DNA of 64,000 nt, from assembly GCF_900101955.1 (NCBI RefSeq), contig NZ_FNAQ01000009.1, positions 1-64,000 on the forward strand. Reading direction: 5' to 3'. This DNA is from Desulfuromonas thiophila (GTDB taxonomy: Bacteria > Desulfobacterota > Desulfuromonadia > Desulfuromonadales > Desulfuromonadaceae). The notes beneath the pieces are model-generated. The model was not told the DNA's origin. It did no database searches and worked only from the letters and a program-made list of their open reading frames with translations. The position numbers and the translations under genes were made by a program. Positions 43,919 through 52,967 of the stretch are shown here, piece by piece. Every line of letters begins with the position of its first letter. Positions within the stretch are counted from its first letter, which is position 1.

Positions 43919-45922
43919 ATGGGCCTTAAAAGCAAGCTGTCACTGTTGGTGTTGACCTGTTATGCCCTGTTTCTTCTGGCCAGCGGCTGGGTGGAGTACT
44001 GCAAGCTTGAAGGCATTGCCCGCCATCAGATTCTACAGCAGGCGCGCGATGTCAAGAACCTGATGATGGCAACGCGTTATGTCTATCATCACCAGTTTCT
44101 CGCCAGCGGTGTCGATCTGACGCCCGCCACCCTGGGATTTCTGCCTGCCCACGCGCTGGCGCGCATCTCCGAGCGGTTCAATCAGGCCCAGAAAAGCGGT
44201 CTGCTGTTCAACAACGTCTCGGCCATGCCGCGCAATCCGGCCAACCAGGCCGATCCCGCCGAACAGCAGCTGATCGATTATTTCCGCCATCATCCGCAGC
44301 AGACCGAATACTTTGAACGGGTCGATGGGGCAAACTCATATTTTCAGTATGCCGCCCCCATCTGGGTGGAGGATTATTGTCTGGAATGTCATGGGGAAGC
44401 GGCTCTGGCGCCACCGACCATCCGGTCGCGCTACAGCAGCGGTTTCGGTTATCGGGTGGGCGATTTGCGCGGCATTATCAGTGTGCGGGTGCCCAGCCGG
44501 CTGACTGCCCAGTTTGTCCGGGCCTATCTGCACCAGACCCTGCCACTGGCGTTGCTCAGTGGCCTGTTGCTGTTCGCCTTTCTGGCGCTGGTGCTCAATC
44601 GCCTGGTGCTGCGCCGGCTTGGCAGTCTGCTGGGAGTGACCAGGGCCCTGCGTGAAGGGGACTACCAGCAGCGCAGCCGCATGACGGAACAGCAGGGGTG
44701 CGACGAGATCGATCGTCTGGGCGCCGATATCGACCGCATGGCCAGTGCCATTGGCGAACGCGAGGCCGCCCTGCGGGCCGTGGCCCAGCGACTGGCGCGA
44801 GGCCAGCGTATGGCCCGCCTGGCCTATTGGGATTACAGCGCCACCGCCGGGTTGCGGGTGTCGCCCCAAATGCTGGCCCTGTTCGGTTTGCAATGCTGGC
44901 CAGACGATGACCTGGCGGCACTGCCGGGCAGTCAGCGGCGGGTGAGCCTGCGGCGTTTGTTGCGGGTCGTCCGACCGGCGGAGCGACAGCGGTTGTATCA
45001 CCATCTGCGCCAAGCGCGTTTCTCTGGCACCTTTACCGCCATTGAGCTGCCGCTGGAGCTGGCCGGGGCCGCGCCGCGGCAGGTTCGAATCGATGCTGAG
45101 GTCGGTGGGGGGGAAACGGCTGATCTGGCCTTGGCGGCTCTTCACCTCAGTGGCACGGCTCAGGATGTCAGTGAGGTTTTCCGGGCACAGCAGCGGATTC
45201 GGGAACTTCATGCCGCCCTGGAAGAACAGGTAAATCAGCGGATATGCGCCCTGCAGCAGGGCAATCAGCAGCAGCAGGACTTCTGCCTGGCTCTGGCTGA
45301 AACCCTGCATCGGCCCCTGGGGGTTCTGTCCCGGCAGCCTGCGGCATCACCAATGGAAGCTGCCGCGGCACTGGCCCGCCTTGAACGGCTGGTGGCGGAT
45401 CTGCATGACTATCTGGAGCTGGGGCACTGCAGTCTGCATAAGCAGAGTTGCGATCTGACCGCCCTGGTGGAGGAACGGTTGGCCGCCAGCGGTCTGCGTC
45501 AACGGGCAGGGCTGCAACTGCGGCTGGCCAGTCTGCCGCCGGCCCAGGCCGATCCGGCGGCGCTGCGCCGCCTGTGGGATGTGTTGTTTACCCTGGTCAC
45601 CTGGCGTACTGCCACGCAACCCGCGGTGGAGATTCAGATCGGCTCGCGCAGTCTGGAGGGGGAAACCCACTACTATCTGCGCGATAACGGCCCGGCCTGG
45701 CCGGCTTCCGGTTGTGAAGAAGCCAGCTTCTTCAAACCCTTTGCCTGCCCAGCGTTGGCCGATCATCCTGCCGCGAGCGGCCTGGAACTGGCCATTGCCT
45801 GGCGAATTGTGCAACGCCATGGCGGCCGTCTGTGGTACAGCAATGAGGACCCGCAGGGTGCCAGCTTCGCTTTTACCCTGCCGCTGGGCGCCAATCAACC
45901 CGATGTTGTTGCCGTTTCCTGA
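43919..45922 (+). CDS. Heme-sensor histidine-kinase homologue with degenerate catalytic core
   Basis: A 667-residue membrane protein. After an N-terminal helix comes a DUF3365/Tll0287-like periplasmic sensor with a c-type heme motif (CLECH, Cys154-His158). A second helix (LPLALLSGLLLFAFLALVLN) follows, then a HAMP region, a PAS-like segment and a kinase-like C-terminus. The H box reads ALAETLHRPLGVL, with Glu461 where the phospho-acceptor His should be. The N box is WDVLFTLVTW, lacking the Asn. G1 is DNGPAW and G2 reads SGLELAIAW. The ending GASFAFTLPLG is normal. It probably senses redox or a ligand but does not autophosphorylate conventionally. AGGAG precedes the ATG. Confidence 0.82.
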   Translation: MGLKSKLSLLVLTCYALFLLASGWVEYCKLEGIARHQILQQARDVKNLMMATRYVYHHQFLASGVDLTPATLGFLPAHALARISERFNQAQKSGLLFNNVSAMPRNPANQADPAEQQLIDYFRHHPQQTEYFERVDGANSYFQYAAPIWVEDYCLECHGEAALAPPTIRSRYSSGFGYRVGDLRGIISVRVPSRLTAQFVRAYLHQTLPLALLSGLLLFAFLALVLNRLVLRRLGSLLGVTRALREGDYQQRSRMTEQQGCDEIDRLGADIDRMASAIGEREAALRAVAQRLARGQRMARLAYWDYSATAGLRVSPQMLALFGLQCWPDDDLAALPGSQRRVSLRRLLRVVRPAERQRLYHHLRQARFSGTFTAIELPLELAGAAPRQVRIDAEVGGGETADLALAALHLSGTAQDVSEVFRAQQRIRELHAALEEQVNQRICALQQGNQQQQDFCLALAETLHRPLGVLSRQPAASPMEAAAALARLERLVADLHDYLELGHCSLHKQSCDLTALVEERLAASGLRQRAGLQLRLASLPPAQADPAALRRLWDVLFTLVTWRTATQPAVEIQIGSRSLEGETHYYLRDNGPAWPASGCEEASFFKPFACPALADHPAASGLELAIAWRIVQRHGGRLWYSNEDPQGASFAFTLPLGANQPDVVAVS

Positions 45923-45948
45923 GGGTTGCCGCACCATCGACGATGCCA

Positions 45949-45989
45949 AACATTGGAGCCCGCTGGCCAATGCCGCGGGCTCCAATGTT
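45949..45989. terminator. Long perfect inverted repeat between convergent genes
   Basis: AACATTGGAGCCCGC / GCGGGCTCCAATGTT is a perfect 15-bp stem with an 11-base loop. The plus side is followed by only GTT, the minus side by TTGG, so U-runs are short; still the likely two-way terminator for the kinase homologue and the aminotransferase. Confidence 0.7.
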
Positions 45990-46016
45990 GTTAAGAAAAG
46001 GTGCTGATGCGGTTTG

Positions 46017-47216
46017 TCAGGCGCGTCTGCTGCAGCCCAGTTCGGCGGCCAGGTCGCGCCAGGCCGGCAGGCTGCGTTCGATGACGGCCCGGTCGATGCA
46101 ATAGGCGATACGGAAGTACCCCGGCGCGCCAAAGCCCTTGCCAGGAACCAGCAGAATGTTATGCTGCTGGGCCTGTTCGACAAAGGCCACATCATCGGCC
46201 AAGGGTGAGCGGGGGAAAAGGTAGAAGCCGCCCTGCGGCTTGACCATCGAAAAGCCCAGAGCCGTCAGTTCGTTGTAGAGCAGGTCGCGTTTTTCCTGGT
46301 AGGCGGCGATATCGACACTTTCGTGCTGCAGGCCGGCTACCAGCCGTTGCATCAGGGCCGGTGCGTTGACAAAACCGAGCACGCGGTTGCAGAACACGGC
46401 CCCGGCGATGAACTGATCAACCTCTTCCATGGCCGGATTGGCGGCGAGATAGCCGATGCGCTCACCTGGCAACGCCAGATCCTTCGAGTGCGAGGTTACC
46501 AGAATGGCGTTGCGGATACTGTTGAACACGCAGGGAACCTCAGTGCCGTCGTAGGCCAGGCGGGCATAGGGCTCGTCGGAGATGACATAGAGGGTGCGGT
46601 TGAGCTCCTCGCCCTTGCGCTGCAGCAGGGCTTCGAGGGCATCGAGGCTGGTCTGCGGGTAGATGACGCCGGTGGGGTTGTTGGGCGAATTGAGAATGAT
46701 TGCCTTGGTGTTGGGACCAATGGCCTGCTCGATGGCGGTCAGATCAGGCAGGAAGCTGTCGGCTAGACAGTTGACCACCCGTGGCACACCGCCATGGTTG
46801 TCGATATAGAACTTGTATTCAACAAAGTAGGGCGCCAGGATGATCACCTCGTCGCCCGGATTGAGCAGGGTTTTTAAAACCACGTTGAGGGCGCCGCCGG
46901 CACCGCAGGTCATGACCACCTGCTCGGCGCTCAGGGGGCGGACGCTGCGCTGGTTGAGAAAATCGGCCACGGCTGCGCGGGTTTCGTCATAGCCGGCGTT
47001 GCTCATGTAACGGTGCATCCCTGGCTCGGGCTGGTTGGCCAGTTGGCGCAAGGCTTCATGAAAAGCGGCTGGTGGCTCCACCGCCGGGTTGCCGATGGTG
47101 AAATCGAAGACCCTGTCCTCACCCAGACGGGCACGCAGTTGGGCTCCCTGTTCGAACATCTTGCGAATCCAGGATGATTGTTCCAGACACTGACTGACTT
47201 TTGCGGCGATGGCCAT
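46017..47216 (-). CDS. Pyridoxal phosphate-dependent aminotransferase (class I/II)
   Basis: A 399-residue enzyme. FTIGNPAVEPPAAFHEAL, YMSNAGYDETRAAVADFL, IILNSPNNPTGVIYP, LYVISDEPYARLAYDG and VTSHSKDLALPGERIGYLA (PLP Lys within SHSKDL, then the phosphate-contact Arg) are well kept. FFRIAYCID holds the substrate-carboxylate Arg. It resembles aspartate/alanine-type transaminases; the substrate is not assignable. GGAG lies nine bases before the ATG. Confidence 0.9.
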   Translation of the reverse strand: MAIAAKVSQCLEQSSWIRKMFEQGAQLRARLGEDRVFDFTIGNPAVEPPAAFHEALRQLANQPEPGMHRYMSNAGYDETRAAVADFLNQRSVRPLSAEQVVMTCGAGGALNVVLKTLLNPGDEVIILAPYFVEYKFYIDNHGGVPRVVNCLADSFLPDLTAIEQAIGPNTKAIILNSPNNPTGVIYPQTSLDALEALLQRKGEELNRTLYVISDEPYARLAYDGTEVPCVFNSIRNAILVTSHSKDLALPGERIGYLAANPAMEEVDQFIAGAVFCNRVLGFVNAPALMQRLVAGLQHESVDIAAYQEKRDLLYNELTALGFSMVKPQGGFYLFPRSPLADDVAFVEQAQQHNILLVPGKGFGAPGYFRIAYCIDRAVIERSLPAWRDLAAELGCSRRA

Positions 47217-47516
47217 GGGGAAAAACTCCGCTGTTGAGGCTGACAGAAGATAGCACTTGCAGGCCCGCTGGCTTTGCGGTATTTCACCGGCGCGGGCGTT
47301 CGCCAGTGGGCTGCCGACCCGGCCTGCCGGGGAGGTTTTCTCCGGTTGGCAAGCGGCTGCCGCACACTGCTGGCGCGTCGGCGAGTCTAGCGGGGCCGGG
47401 GATCAAGCGCAAGTCCAAAGGCAACCCCTGACGAGGTCATGGCCGCGCCGCCGCGCCAGTGCTTCAACCGGTCTCTTTTGCGGCTGGTTTCATCATAGAG
47501 TTAACAATCCGTGTTC

Positions 47517-48938
47517 ATGACCCTCTCGACCTTGCCGGTCAAAAAATCGTTGCTGGCCCTGCTGCTGCTGGTTTTGCTTGGCTGTGCCCGTCCCGTGGCC
47601 GAATTGCCGGCACCCGTGGAGCCTCCCCGGCCCCGAGTGCAGCTGCCCCCGGCCGATACCCGGCCGGCGCGGGCCTGGTCGCATTACCTGCGGGCGCGGC
47701 TGGAGGCGGATCTGGGGCGCCCGCAGGTGGCTCTCGATGCCTTGCAGCAGAGCCTGAATATTGATCCCGATGCCGTGCCGCTGTATCTGGCGGTGGCCAG
47801 CCTGTATCTGGAGATGGAACAGCCGTTGCTGGCGCGCCAGGCGCTGCAGCAGGCCTTGCGGCGTGATCCGGCCGATCGCGATGCCCGGCTGTTGCAGGCC
47901 GACATGCTCTATAGCGAGGGCCGTATCGATGAGGCCCTGGATGCCTTTGAACAGCTGGCGGCCATTGATGAGCGGCCGAGCGAACTGTGGCTTTACAGCG
48001 CCCGCCTGGCAGCATCGGAGGGGCGTTTTCAGCGTGCGGCCAAGGCTCTTGAAACCTTGCTGGAGCTGGAACCGTTGTCGGCCGAAGGCCTGCTGGAACT
48101 GGCCCGGGTGCAGCAGCTGCTCCGTCAGACCACGACGGCCATGCGAACCTACGAGACCCTTATCGCCATCAATCCCTTTCTGCCGGAGCCCTATTTGGAA
48201 CTTGGCCGCCTGCTCGAACGTCAAAGACGTTTCGATGCTGCCCGGACCCTCTATCTGCAGGCGGCTCGTGTGCTGCCGGAGTTGCGGCCGCGCTTTGACC
48301 GGCTGCGACTGATGCTGCTGCTGCAGCAACAGCGTTACGACGCTGCCCTGCTGCTGGTGGAGGAATTGCTGGCGCAGCAGCCAGCGGACCTGTTGCTGTG
48401 GCGCCAGCTGGCCGCGCTGCACTGGTGGTCGGGGCGGCCTCAGCAGGCGCTCCACAGCCTGGAGCAGGCCCTGGCCCAGGATCCGCACAACCCCGATCTG
48501 CATTATGACGCGGCCCTGTTTCTGACCGCCCTGGGGCAGCGACGCCAGGCCCGTGACCGACTGCTGCAGGTGCTGCGGTTGAAGCCCGATCATGCCGCGG
48601 CCCTGAACCACCTGGCTTTTTTCTATGCCGAGGCGGGCGAGGCCCTGGATGAGGCCCTCAAACTGGCTCGCCAGGCGGTGCAACTGGACGACCGAGCCGC
48701 CCATCTCGATACCCTGGGCTGGGTGCATTTCAGGCGCGGTGAACTCGACGAGGCGTTGCTCTATCTGGAGCAGGCCTACGAACAGCAGTCCGATGACAGC
48801 GATATTGTCACCCACCTGCTGGAGCTTTATCAACGGCTGGGCATGACCGATCAGGCACAGCGCTTGCGGCAGCGCCTGCGCCAGCTGCGACCGGCCGAAC
48901 GCCTGCCGCGGCCCCATATCAACGACGAGGACGCATGA
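47517..48938 (+). CDS. TPR-repeat lipoprotein
   Basis: A roughly 473-residue protein with a lipoprotein signal (PVKKSLLALLLLVLLGC) and a Pro-rich linker. About ten TPR-like repeats of 34 residues follow, from near residue 55 to the end (e.g. PQVALDALQQSLNIDPDAVP, GRIDEALDAFEQLAAIDERP, RQARDRLLQVLRLKPDHAAA, GELDEALLYLEQAYEQQSDD). It is expected to face the periplasm as a protein-binding scaffold. The start is ATG 47517 or GTG 47511, neither with a good ribosome site. It overlaps the next lipoprotein gene as ATGA and heads a four-gene unit. The 294 bp upstream (47217-47510) hold no other gene. Confidence 0.85.
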   Translation: MTLSTLPVKKSLLALLLLVLLGCARPVAELPAPVEPPRPRVQLPPADTRPARAWSHYLRARLEADLGRPQVALDALQQSLNIDPDAVPLYLAVASLYLEMEQPLLARQALQQALRRDPADRDARLLQADMLYSEGRIDEALDAFEQLAAIDERPSELWLYSARLAASEGRFQRAAKALETLLELEPLSAEGLLELARVQQLLRQTTTAMRTYETLIAINPFLPEPYLELGRLLERQRRFDAARTLYLQAARVLPELRPRFDRLRLMLLLQQQRYDAALLLVEELLAQQPADLLLWRQLAALHWWSGRPQQALHSLEQALAQDPHNPDLHYDAALFLTALGQRRQARDRLLQVLRLKPDHAAALNHLAFFYAEAGEALDEALKLARQAVQLDDRAAHLDTLGWVHFRRGELDEALLYLEQAYEQQSDDSDIVTHLLELYQRLGMTDQAQRLRQRLRQLRPAERLPRPHINDEDA

Positions 48939-49702
48939 TCCGGATTCTCCCTGTTCAATCCGCCCTGTGGCTGGGACTTGTGCTGTTGTTGTCTGCCTGT
49001 GCCCGGCCGCCACTGCCGCTGCCGGAAGCCGCCAGCCGGGCTCGCCAGCAGGCGGTGTGGCAGCGCCATCAGCAGATTGACAGTCTCCAGGCGCTGGCGA
49101 CGGTGCGTTCGGAACGTGCTGGCAAACGCTGGCGTTCGACCCAGGCGCTGCATGTTCAGCGTCCTGGCCGCATCCGGCTGGAAGTGTTCCGGCTGTTGGG
49201 CCAGCCGGTGCTCGATTTGGCCGTTGATGGCGCCTTCATGGAGGTTTGCGTGCCGTCGCAGCAGGCCTGCTACAACGGTCTGTCCAGTCGTGAGCGGATT
49301 GACCGCTTCACCGGGGTGCCGCTGGCCGCGCCGGATCTGGTGGCGTTGCTGCTGGGCCAGCTGCCCCGTGCCGTTGTCGCCCTGGGCAAGCCCCGCTGGC
49401 AGGCGGACGGCCTCTGGTGGCTGACCGCCGATGGACCGCGTTACCGGGTGGTGCTGTCGGATAGCGCGCTGGAGCGCATCGAATGTTATCAGGGTGAACA
49501 GCTGCTCTACCAGGTGGACTACAGCGCGCCAGATGCCGCTGATGGTTTTCCGCGTCGGATCGTCATGCTGATGCCCGATCGCCAGTTGCGGCTGGAGCTG
49601 AAGCTGGAAGAGGTGCGCCTCAATCCGTCGTTGCCGGCGGCGCTGTTTCGTTTGCAGGTGCCGTCTGGCAGTGAGCTGCTGCCGCTGGAGCTGCTTCAAT
49701 GA
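48935..49702 (+). CDS. LolB-like/DUF4292 lipoprotein
   Basis: A 255-residue lipoprotein (signal ending LLLSACARP). After a helix (SRARQQAVWQRHQQIDSLQAL) comes a LolA/LolB-like half-barrel pattern: TQALHVQRPGRIRLEVFRLL, QPVLDLAVDGAFMEVCVPS, YRVVLSDSALERIECYQGEQ, LRLELKLEEVRLNPSLP. The family is thought to carry or receive lipids or lipoproteins at the outer membrane. ATGA overlaps join it to the TPR gene upstream and the peptide-binding protein downstream. Confidence 0.82.
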   Translation: MIRILPVQSALWLGLVLLLSACARPPLPLPEAASRARQQAVWQRHQQIDSLQALATVRSERAGKRWRSTQALHVQRPGRIRLEVFRLLGQPVLDLAVDGAFMEVCVPSQQACYNGLSSRERIDRFTGVPLAAPDLVALLLGQLPRAVVALGKPRWQADGLWWLTADGPRYRVVLSDSALERIECYQGEQLLYQVDYSAPDAADGFPRRIVMLMPDRQLRLELKLEEVRLNPSLPAALFRLQVPSGSELLPLELLQ

Positions 49703-51330
49703 GATGGTTACGCTTGCCGCTTCAGCTGGTTCGGTTGGTTGCCGTGCTGTCGTTGCTGATGGGCTGCCGGGCCGAGGAGCTGTCGCCGGCGGCAGAGGGT
49801 GCTGCCGTGCCGGCCTACGGTGATACCCTGATCATGGGCACCATCGGTGACGCCAGCAATCTGCTGCCCCCGCTGGCGTCGGATGCTTCGTCGACCGCGA
49901 TCACCTCGCTGGTCTACAATGGTCTGGTGCGCTACGACAAGGATCTGCAGATTGAGGGCGATCTGGCGCAGTCGTGGGATATCTCCGCTGATGGCCGCGA
50001 AATCACCTTTCATCTGCGGCGCGATGTGCGCTGGCATGATGGCGCGCCCTTCACCTCGGCCGATGTTCTGTTCACCTATCAGCTGATGATCGATCCCGCC
50101 ACGCCGACGGCCTATGCCGAGCAGTATCGCCAGGTCAGTAAGGCTGAAGCTCCCGATCCCTATACCTTCCGGGTGCGTTACGACAAGCCCCTGGCGGCCG
50201 CTCTGCCGAGCTGGGCGCTAGATATCTGTCCGAAGCATCTGCTTGAAGGGCAGGATGTCACCACCAGCCCGCTGTGCCGTGCGCCGGTGGGTACCGGGCC
50301 GTTCCGCTTTGTCAGCTGGCAGCCGGGTGAAATGATTGTGCTGGAACGTAACGAGGACTATTACGAGGGGGCGGCCTACCTCCGGCGGGTGCTCTATCGC
50401 GTGATTCCCGATTCGACCACCATGTTTCTTGAACTGCAGTCCGGCGGCCTTGATACCATGGGGCTGACACCGCTGCAGTTCGCTCGCCAGACCGAAACAC
50501 CGGCCTTTGGTCGCCGCTTCAACAAATACCGCTATCCCGCTTTTGCCTATACCTATCTGGGTTACAATCTGCGCAAGCCGCTGTTTCAGGACAAACGGGT
50601 GCGGCAGGCCATATCCCATGCCATCGACAAGCAGGAGCTGATCGATGGCGTGCTGCTGGGCCTGGGGCAGCCGGCCAACGGTCCCTATGTGCCGGGCAGT
50701 TGGCCACACAATCCGCAGGTGAAGGACTATGCCTTCGATCCCGCGCGAGCTGCCGCTCTGCTGGAGGAGGCCGGCTGGATTGACCGGGACGGCGATGGTG
50801 TGCGCGAGCGTGACGGTAAGCCGCTGCGTTTTGTCATCCTGACCAACCAGGGCAACGATCAGCGCATCAAGGCCGGCGAGATCATTCAGCGGCGCCTGGC
50901 CGAGGTCGGCATGGATGTGCGTCTGCGGGTGATCGAATGGGCCTCATTCTTGAAAGAATTCATCTATCCGGGTAAGTTCGATGCCACCTTGCTGGGTTGG
51001 ACCGTGCCCATTGATCCCGATGGCTACAATGTCTGGCATTCGAGCAAGACCGGGCCGGGCGAGCTCAATATCATCGGCTTCAACAACGCCCGGGTCGATG
51101 CGCTGCTGGAACAGGGCCGCCGCAGCCTGGATCAAGACCGGCGCCAACAGATCTACTGGCAACTGCAGGAGATTCTGGCGGAGGAGGTGCCCTACACCTT
51201 TTTGTTTGTCCCCGACAGCCTGCCGGTCGTGGCGCGCCGTTTTCATGGGATTGAACAGGCCCCGGCGGGTATCCAGCACAACCTGATCCGCTGGTTTGTG
51301 CCGCAGGCACAGCAGCGCTATCTGCGCTGA
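49699..51330 (+). CDS. ABC transporter substrate-binding protein, family 5 (peptide type)
   Basis: A 543-residue lipoprotein (signal ending LSLLMGC). It has the OppA/DppA features: [108 protein letters not shown], and a C-terminal [23 protein letters not shown] segment. It would bind peptides or related solutes outside the inner membrane. It shares ATGA with the preceding gene and lies 26 bp before a DppB-type permease. Confidence 0.93.
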   Translation: MRWLRLPLQLVRLVAVLSLLMGCRAEELSPAAEGAAVPAYGDTLIMGTIGDASNLLPPLASDASSTAITSLVYNGLVRYDKDLQIEGDLAQSWDISADGREITFHLRRDVRWHDGAPFTSADVLFTYQLMIDPATPTAYAEQYRQVSKAEAPDPYTFRVRYDKPLAAALPSWALDICPKHLLEGQDVTTSPLCRAPVGTGPFRFVSWQPGEMIVLERNEDYYEGAAYLRRVLYRVIPDSTTMFLELQSGGLDTMGLTPLQFARQTETPAFGRRFNKYRYPAFAYTYLGYNLRKPLFQDKRVRQAISHAIDKQELIDGVLLGLGQPANGPYVPGSWPHNPQVKDYAFDPARAAALLEEAGWIDRDGDGVRERDGKPLRFVILTNQGNDQRIKAGEIIQRRLAEVGMDVRLRVIEWASFLKEFIYPGKFDATLLGWTVPIDPDGYNVWHSSKTGPGELNIIGFNNARVDALLEQGRRSLDQDRRQQIYWQLQEILAEEVPYTFLFVPDSLPVVARRFHGIEQAPAGIQHNLIRWFVPQAQQRYLR

Positions 51331-51356
51331 AAATCGCCCAGGGCAGGGAGAGAGCG

Positions 51357-52331
51357 ATGTTGTTTTATCTGACCAGACGCCTGTTGCTGATGGTGCCGCT
51401 GCTGCTGGGGATCACGCTGATTTCCTTTGTGGTGATCCATCTGGCGCCGGGTGAGCCGACCGATCTGCAGACCGAGATGAATCCCGAAGCCGGCACCGAA
51501 CTCAAGGAACGGCTGCGGGCGCAGTACGGCCTGGATCAGCCGTTGCTGGTACAATATGCGGTTTGGGTCAAGCGGCTGGTGCGGCTGGATTTCGGCACCT
51601 CCTTTTCCCAGGACCGCCGGCCGGTGTGGGATAAGATCGTCGAGCGCTTGCCGGTGACCATTCTGATCAATCTGCTGTCCATCGGGCTGATTTTGCTGGT
51701 GGCCATTCCGTTGGGTATTTTCTCGGCCCTGCGACGCCACCGTCTGTTTGATCGCCTGACCACGCTGCTGGTGTTTGTCGGTTTCGCCACGCCCTCGTTC
51801 TGGCTGTCACTGCTGCTGATGGATCATTTCGGGGTTTATCTTGGCTGGTTTCCGGTGTCCGGCATCAAGTCCCTCGGCCACGCCTATCTCGGTCCCGTTG
51901 AACAGTGGCTCGATGTGGCCCATCATCTGGTACTGCCGGTGCTGGTATCGGCGTTCGGTGGCCTGGCCGGGTTTTCACGTTACATGCGGTCGAATATGCT
52001 GGAGGTCATTGGCCAGGATTACATTCTCACGGCGCGGGCCAAGGGGCTGTCGGAACGGCTGGTGGTGCTGCGTCATGCCCTGCGCAATGCCCTGCTGCCG
52101 TTGATTACCCTGTTGGGCCTGTCAGTGCCTGGCCTGATCGGTGGCAGTGTGATTTTCGAGAGCATCTTTGCCATTCCCGGCATGGGCAAGCTGTTTTACG
52201 ATGGCGTGATGATGCGCGATTATCCTCTGATCATGGGCATTCTGGTGATCGGTGCCTTTCTCACCCTGCTGGGCAATCTGCTGGCCGATGTCGGTTATGC
52301 CCTGGCCGATCCGCGCATTCGTCAGTCCTAA
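51357..52331 (+). CDS. ABC transporter permease, DppB/OppB type
   Basis: A 324-residue permease with six helices. The N-terminal domain [32 protein letters not shown] and the [19 protein letters not shown] segment are typical of DppB. The EAA loop is [34 protein letters not shown] precedes the ATG. The second permease (DppC) and ATPase subunits are absent from the window; the next gene is unrelated. Confidence 0.94.
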   Translation: MLFYLTRRLLLMVPLLLGITLISFVVIHLAPGEPTDLQTEMNPEAGTELKERLRAQYGLDQPLLVQYAVWVKRLVRLDFGTSFSQDRRPVWDKIVERLPVTILINLLSIGLILLVAIPLGIFSALRRHRLFDRLTTLLVFVGFATPSFWLSLLLMDHFGVYLGWFPVSGIKSLGHAYLGPVEQWLDVAHHLVLPVLVSAFGGLAGFSRYMRSNMLEVIGQDYILTARAKGLSERLVVLRHALRNALLPLITLLGLSVPGLIGGSVIFESIFAIPGMGKLFYDGVMMRDYPLIMGILVIGAFLTLLGNLLADVGYALADPRIRQS

Positions 52332-52394
52332 GCTCTGGCGCCGGTCCTTGCCGGGATGGGCGCTGGTACCATCGATGTACAAGGAGGAAAATCA

Positions 52395-52712
52395 ATGGCC
52401 GTCGTTCAGATCAGCTGTACCCCCCTGGGGGAAGGACATGGCGGATTGTCACATTTTGTTGCCGGCTGCCTGCGTCTGGTGCAGGAGTCGGGCCTGAAAT
52501 ACCAGCTCACCCCGATGGGGACGATCCTCGAAGGTGACATTGAGGACATCTTTGCCCTGGTGCGGCGGATGCACGAATCGCCGTTTCTGGCTGGCGCCCA
52601 GCGGGTATCGACGCTAATCAAGATCGATGATCGGCGCGACCGCGAACACACCATGGCCGGCAAGGTCGCGGCGGTGGCCCGGCAGCTTGCGCAGGACGGA
52701 GCGGCACCCTGA
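52395..52712 (+). CDS. MTH1187-type thiamine-binding domain protein
   Basis: A 105-residue protein of the DUF77/MTH1187-YkoF family: VVQISCTPLGEGHGGLSHFVAGCLRLVQESGLKYQLTPMGTILEGDIEDIF and VSTLIKIDDRRDRE. These ferredoxin-fold proteins can bind thiamine or a pyrimidine precursor. AAGGAGG lies six bases before the ATG. No TPP riboswitch was found upstream; the 63-bp gap after the permease suggests co-transcription. Confidence 0.88.
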   Translation: MAVVQISCTPLGEGHGGLSHFVAGCLRLVQESGLKYQLTPMGTILEGDIEDIFALVRRMHESPFLAGAQRVSTLIKIDDRRDREHTMAGKVAAVARQLAQDGAAP

Positions 52713-52763
52713 CAGCGCCGGTCTGTTTTGTGATGGCTGGCCCTTGGCAGCGCCGCTTTTGGC

Positions 52764-52793
52764 TTGACAGGCTTCGGAACAATCTGTTATCAC
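52764..52793 (+). promoter_or_regulatory. Probable promoter of tRNA-Cys
   Basis: A perfect -35 TTGACA (52764-52769) with a loosely matching -10 (TTATCA/TATCAC, 52787-52793) at 17-18 bases. It would give a start about 30 bases before the mature tRNA. Confidence 0.45.
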
Positions 52794-52832
52794 TTGCGGG
52801 CCTTGACGGCAGAGGATAAAGCAACACTGTTC

Positions 52833-52906
<74 letters not shown>

Positions 52907-52910
52907 TATA

Positions 52911-52955
52911 ACAACGAAAAAAGCCGGCTCGCGTGCAGTCGGCTTTTTTCGTTGT
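52911..52955 (+). terminator. Terminator after tRNA-Cys
   Basis: ACAACGAAAAAAGCCG / CGGCTTTTTTCGTTGT is a perfect 16-bp stem whose lower half carries the T run (and an A run on the other arm), so it can act in both directions. Confidence 0.9.
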
Positions 52956-52967
52956 GAGGAATGCGGC

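Noticed and set aside
52332-52394. TPP riboswitch before the thiamine-binding domain gene
   Set aside because: No CTGAGA or matching 3' element in the short gap.
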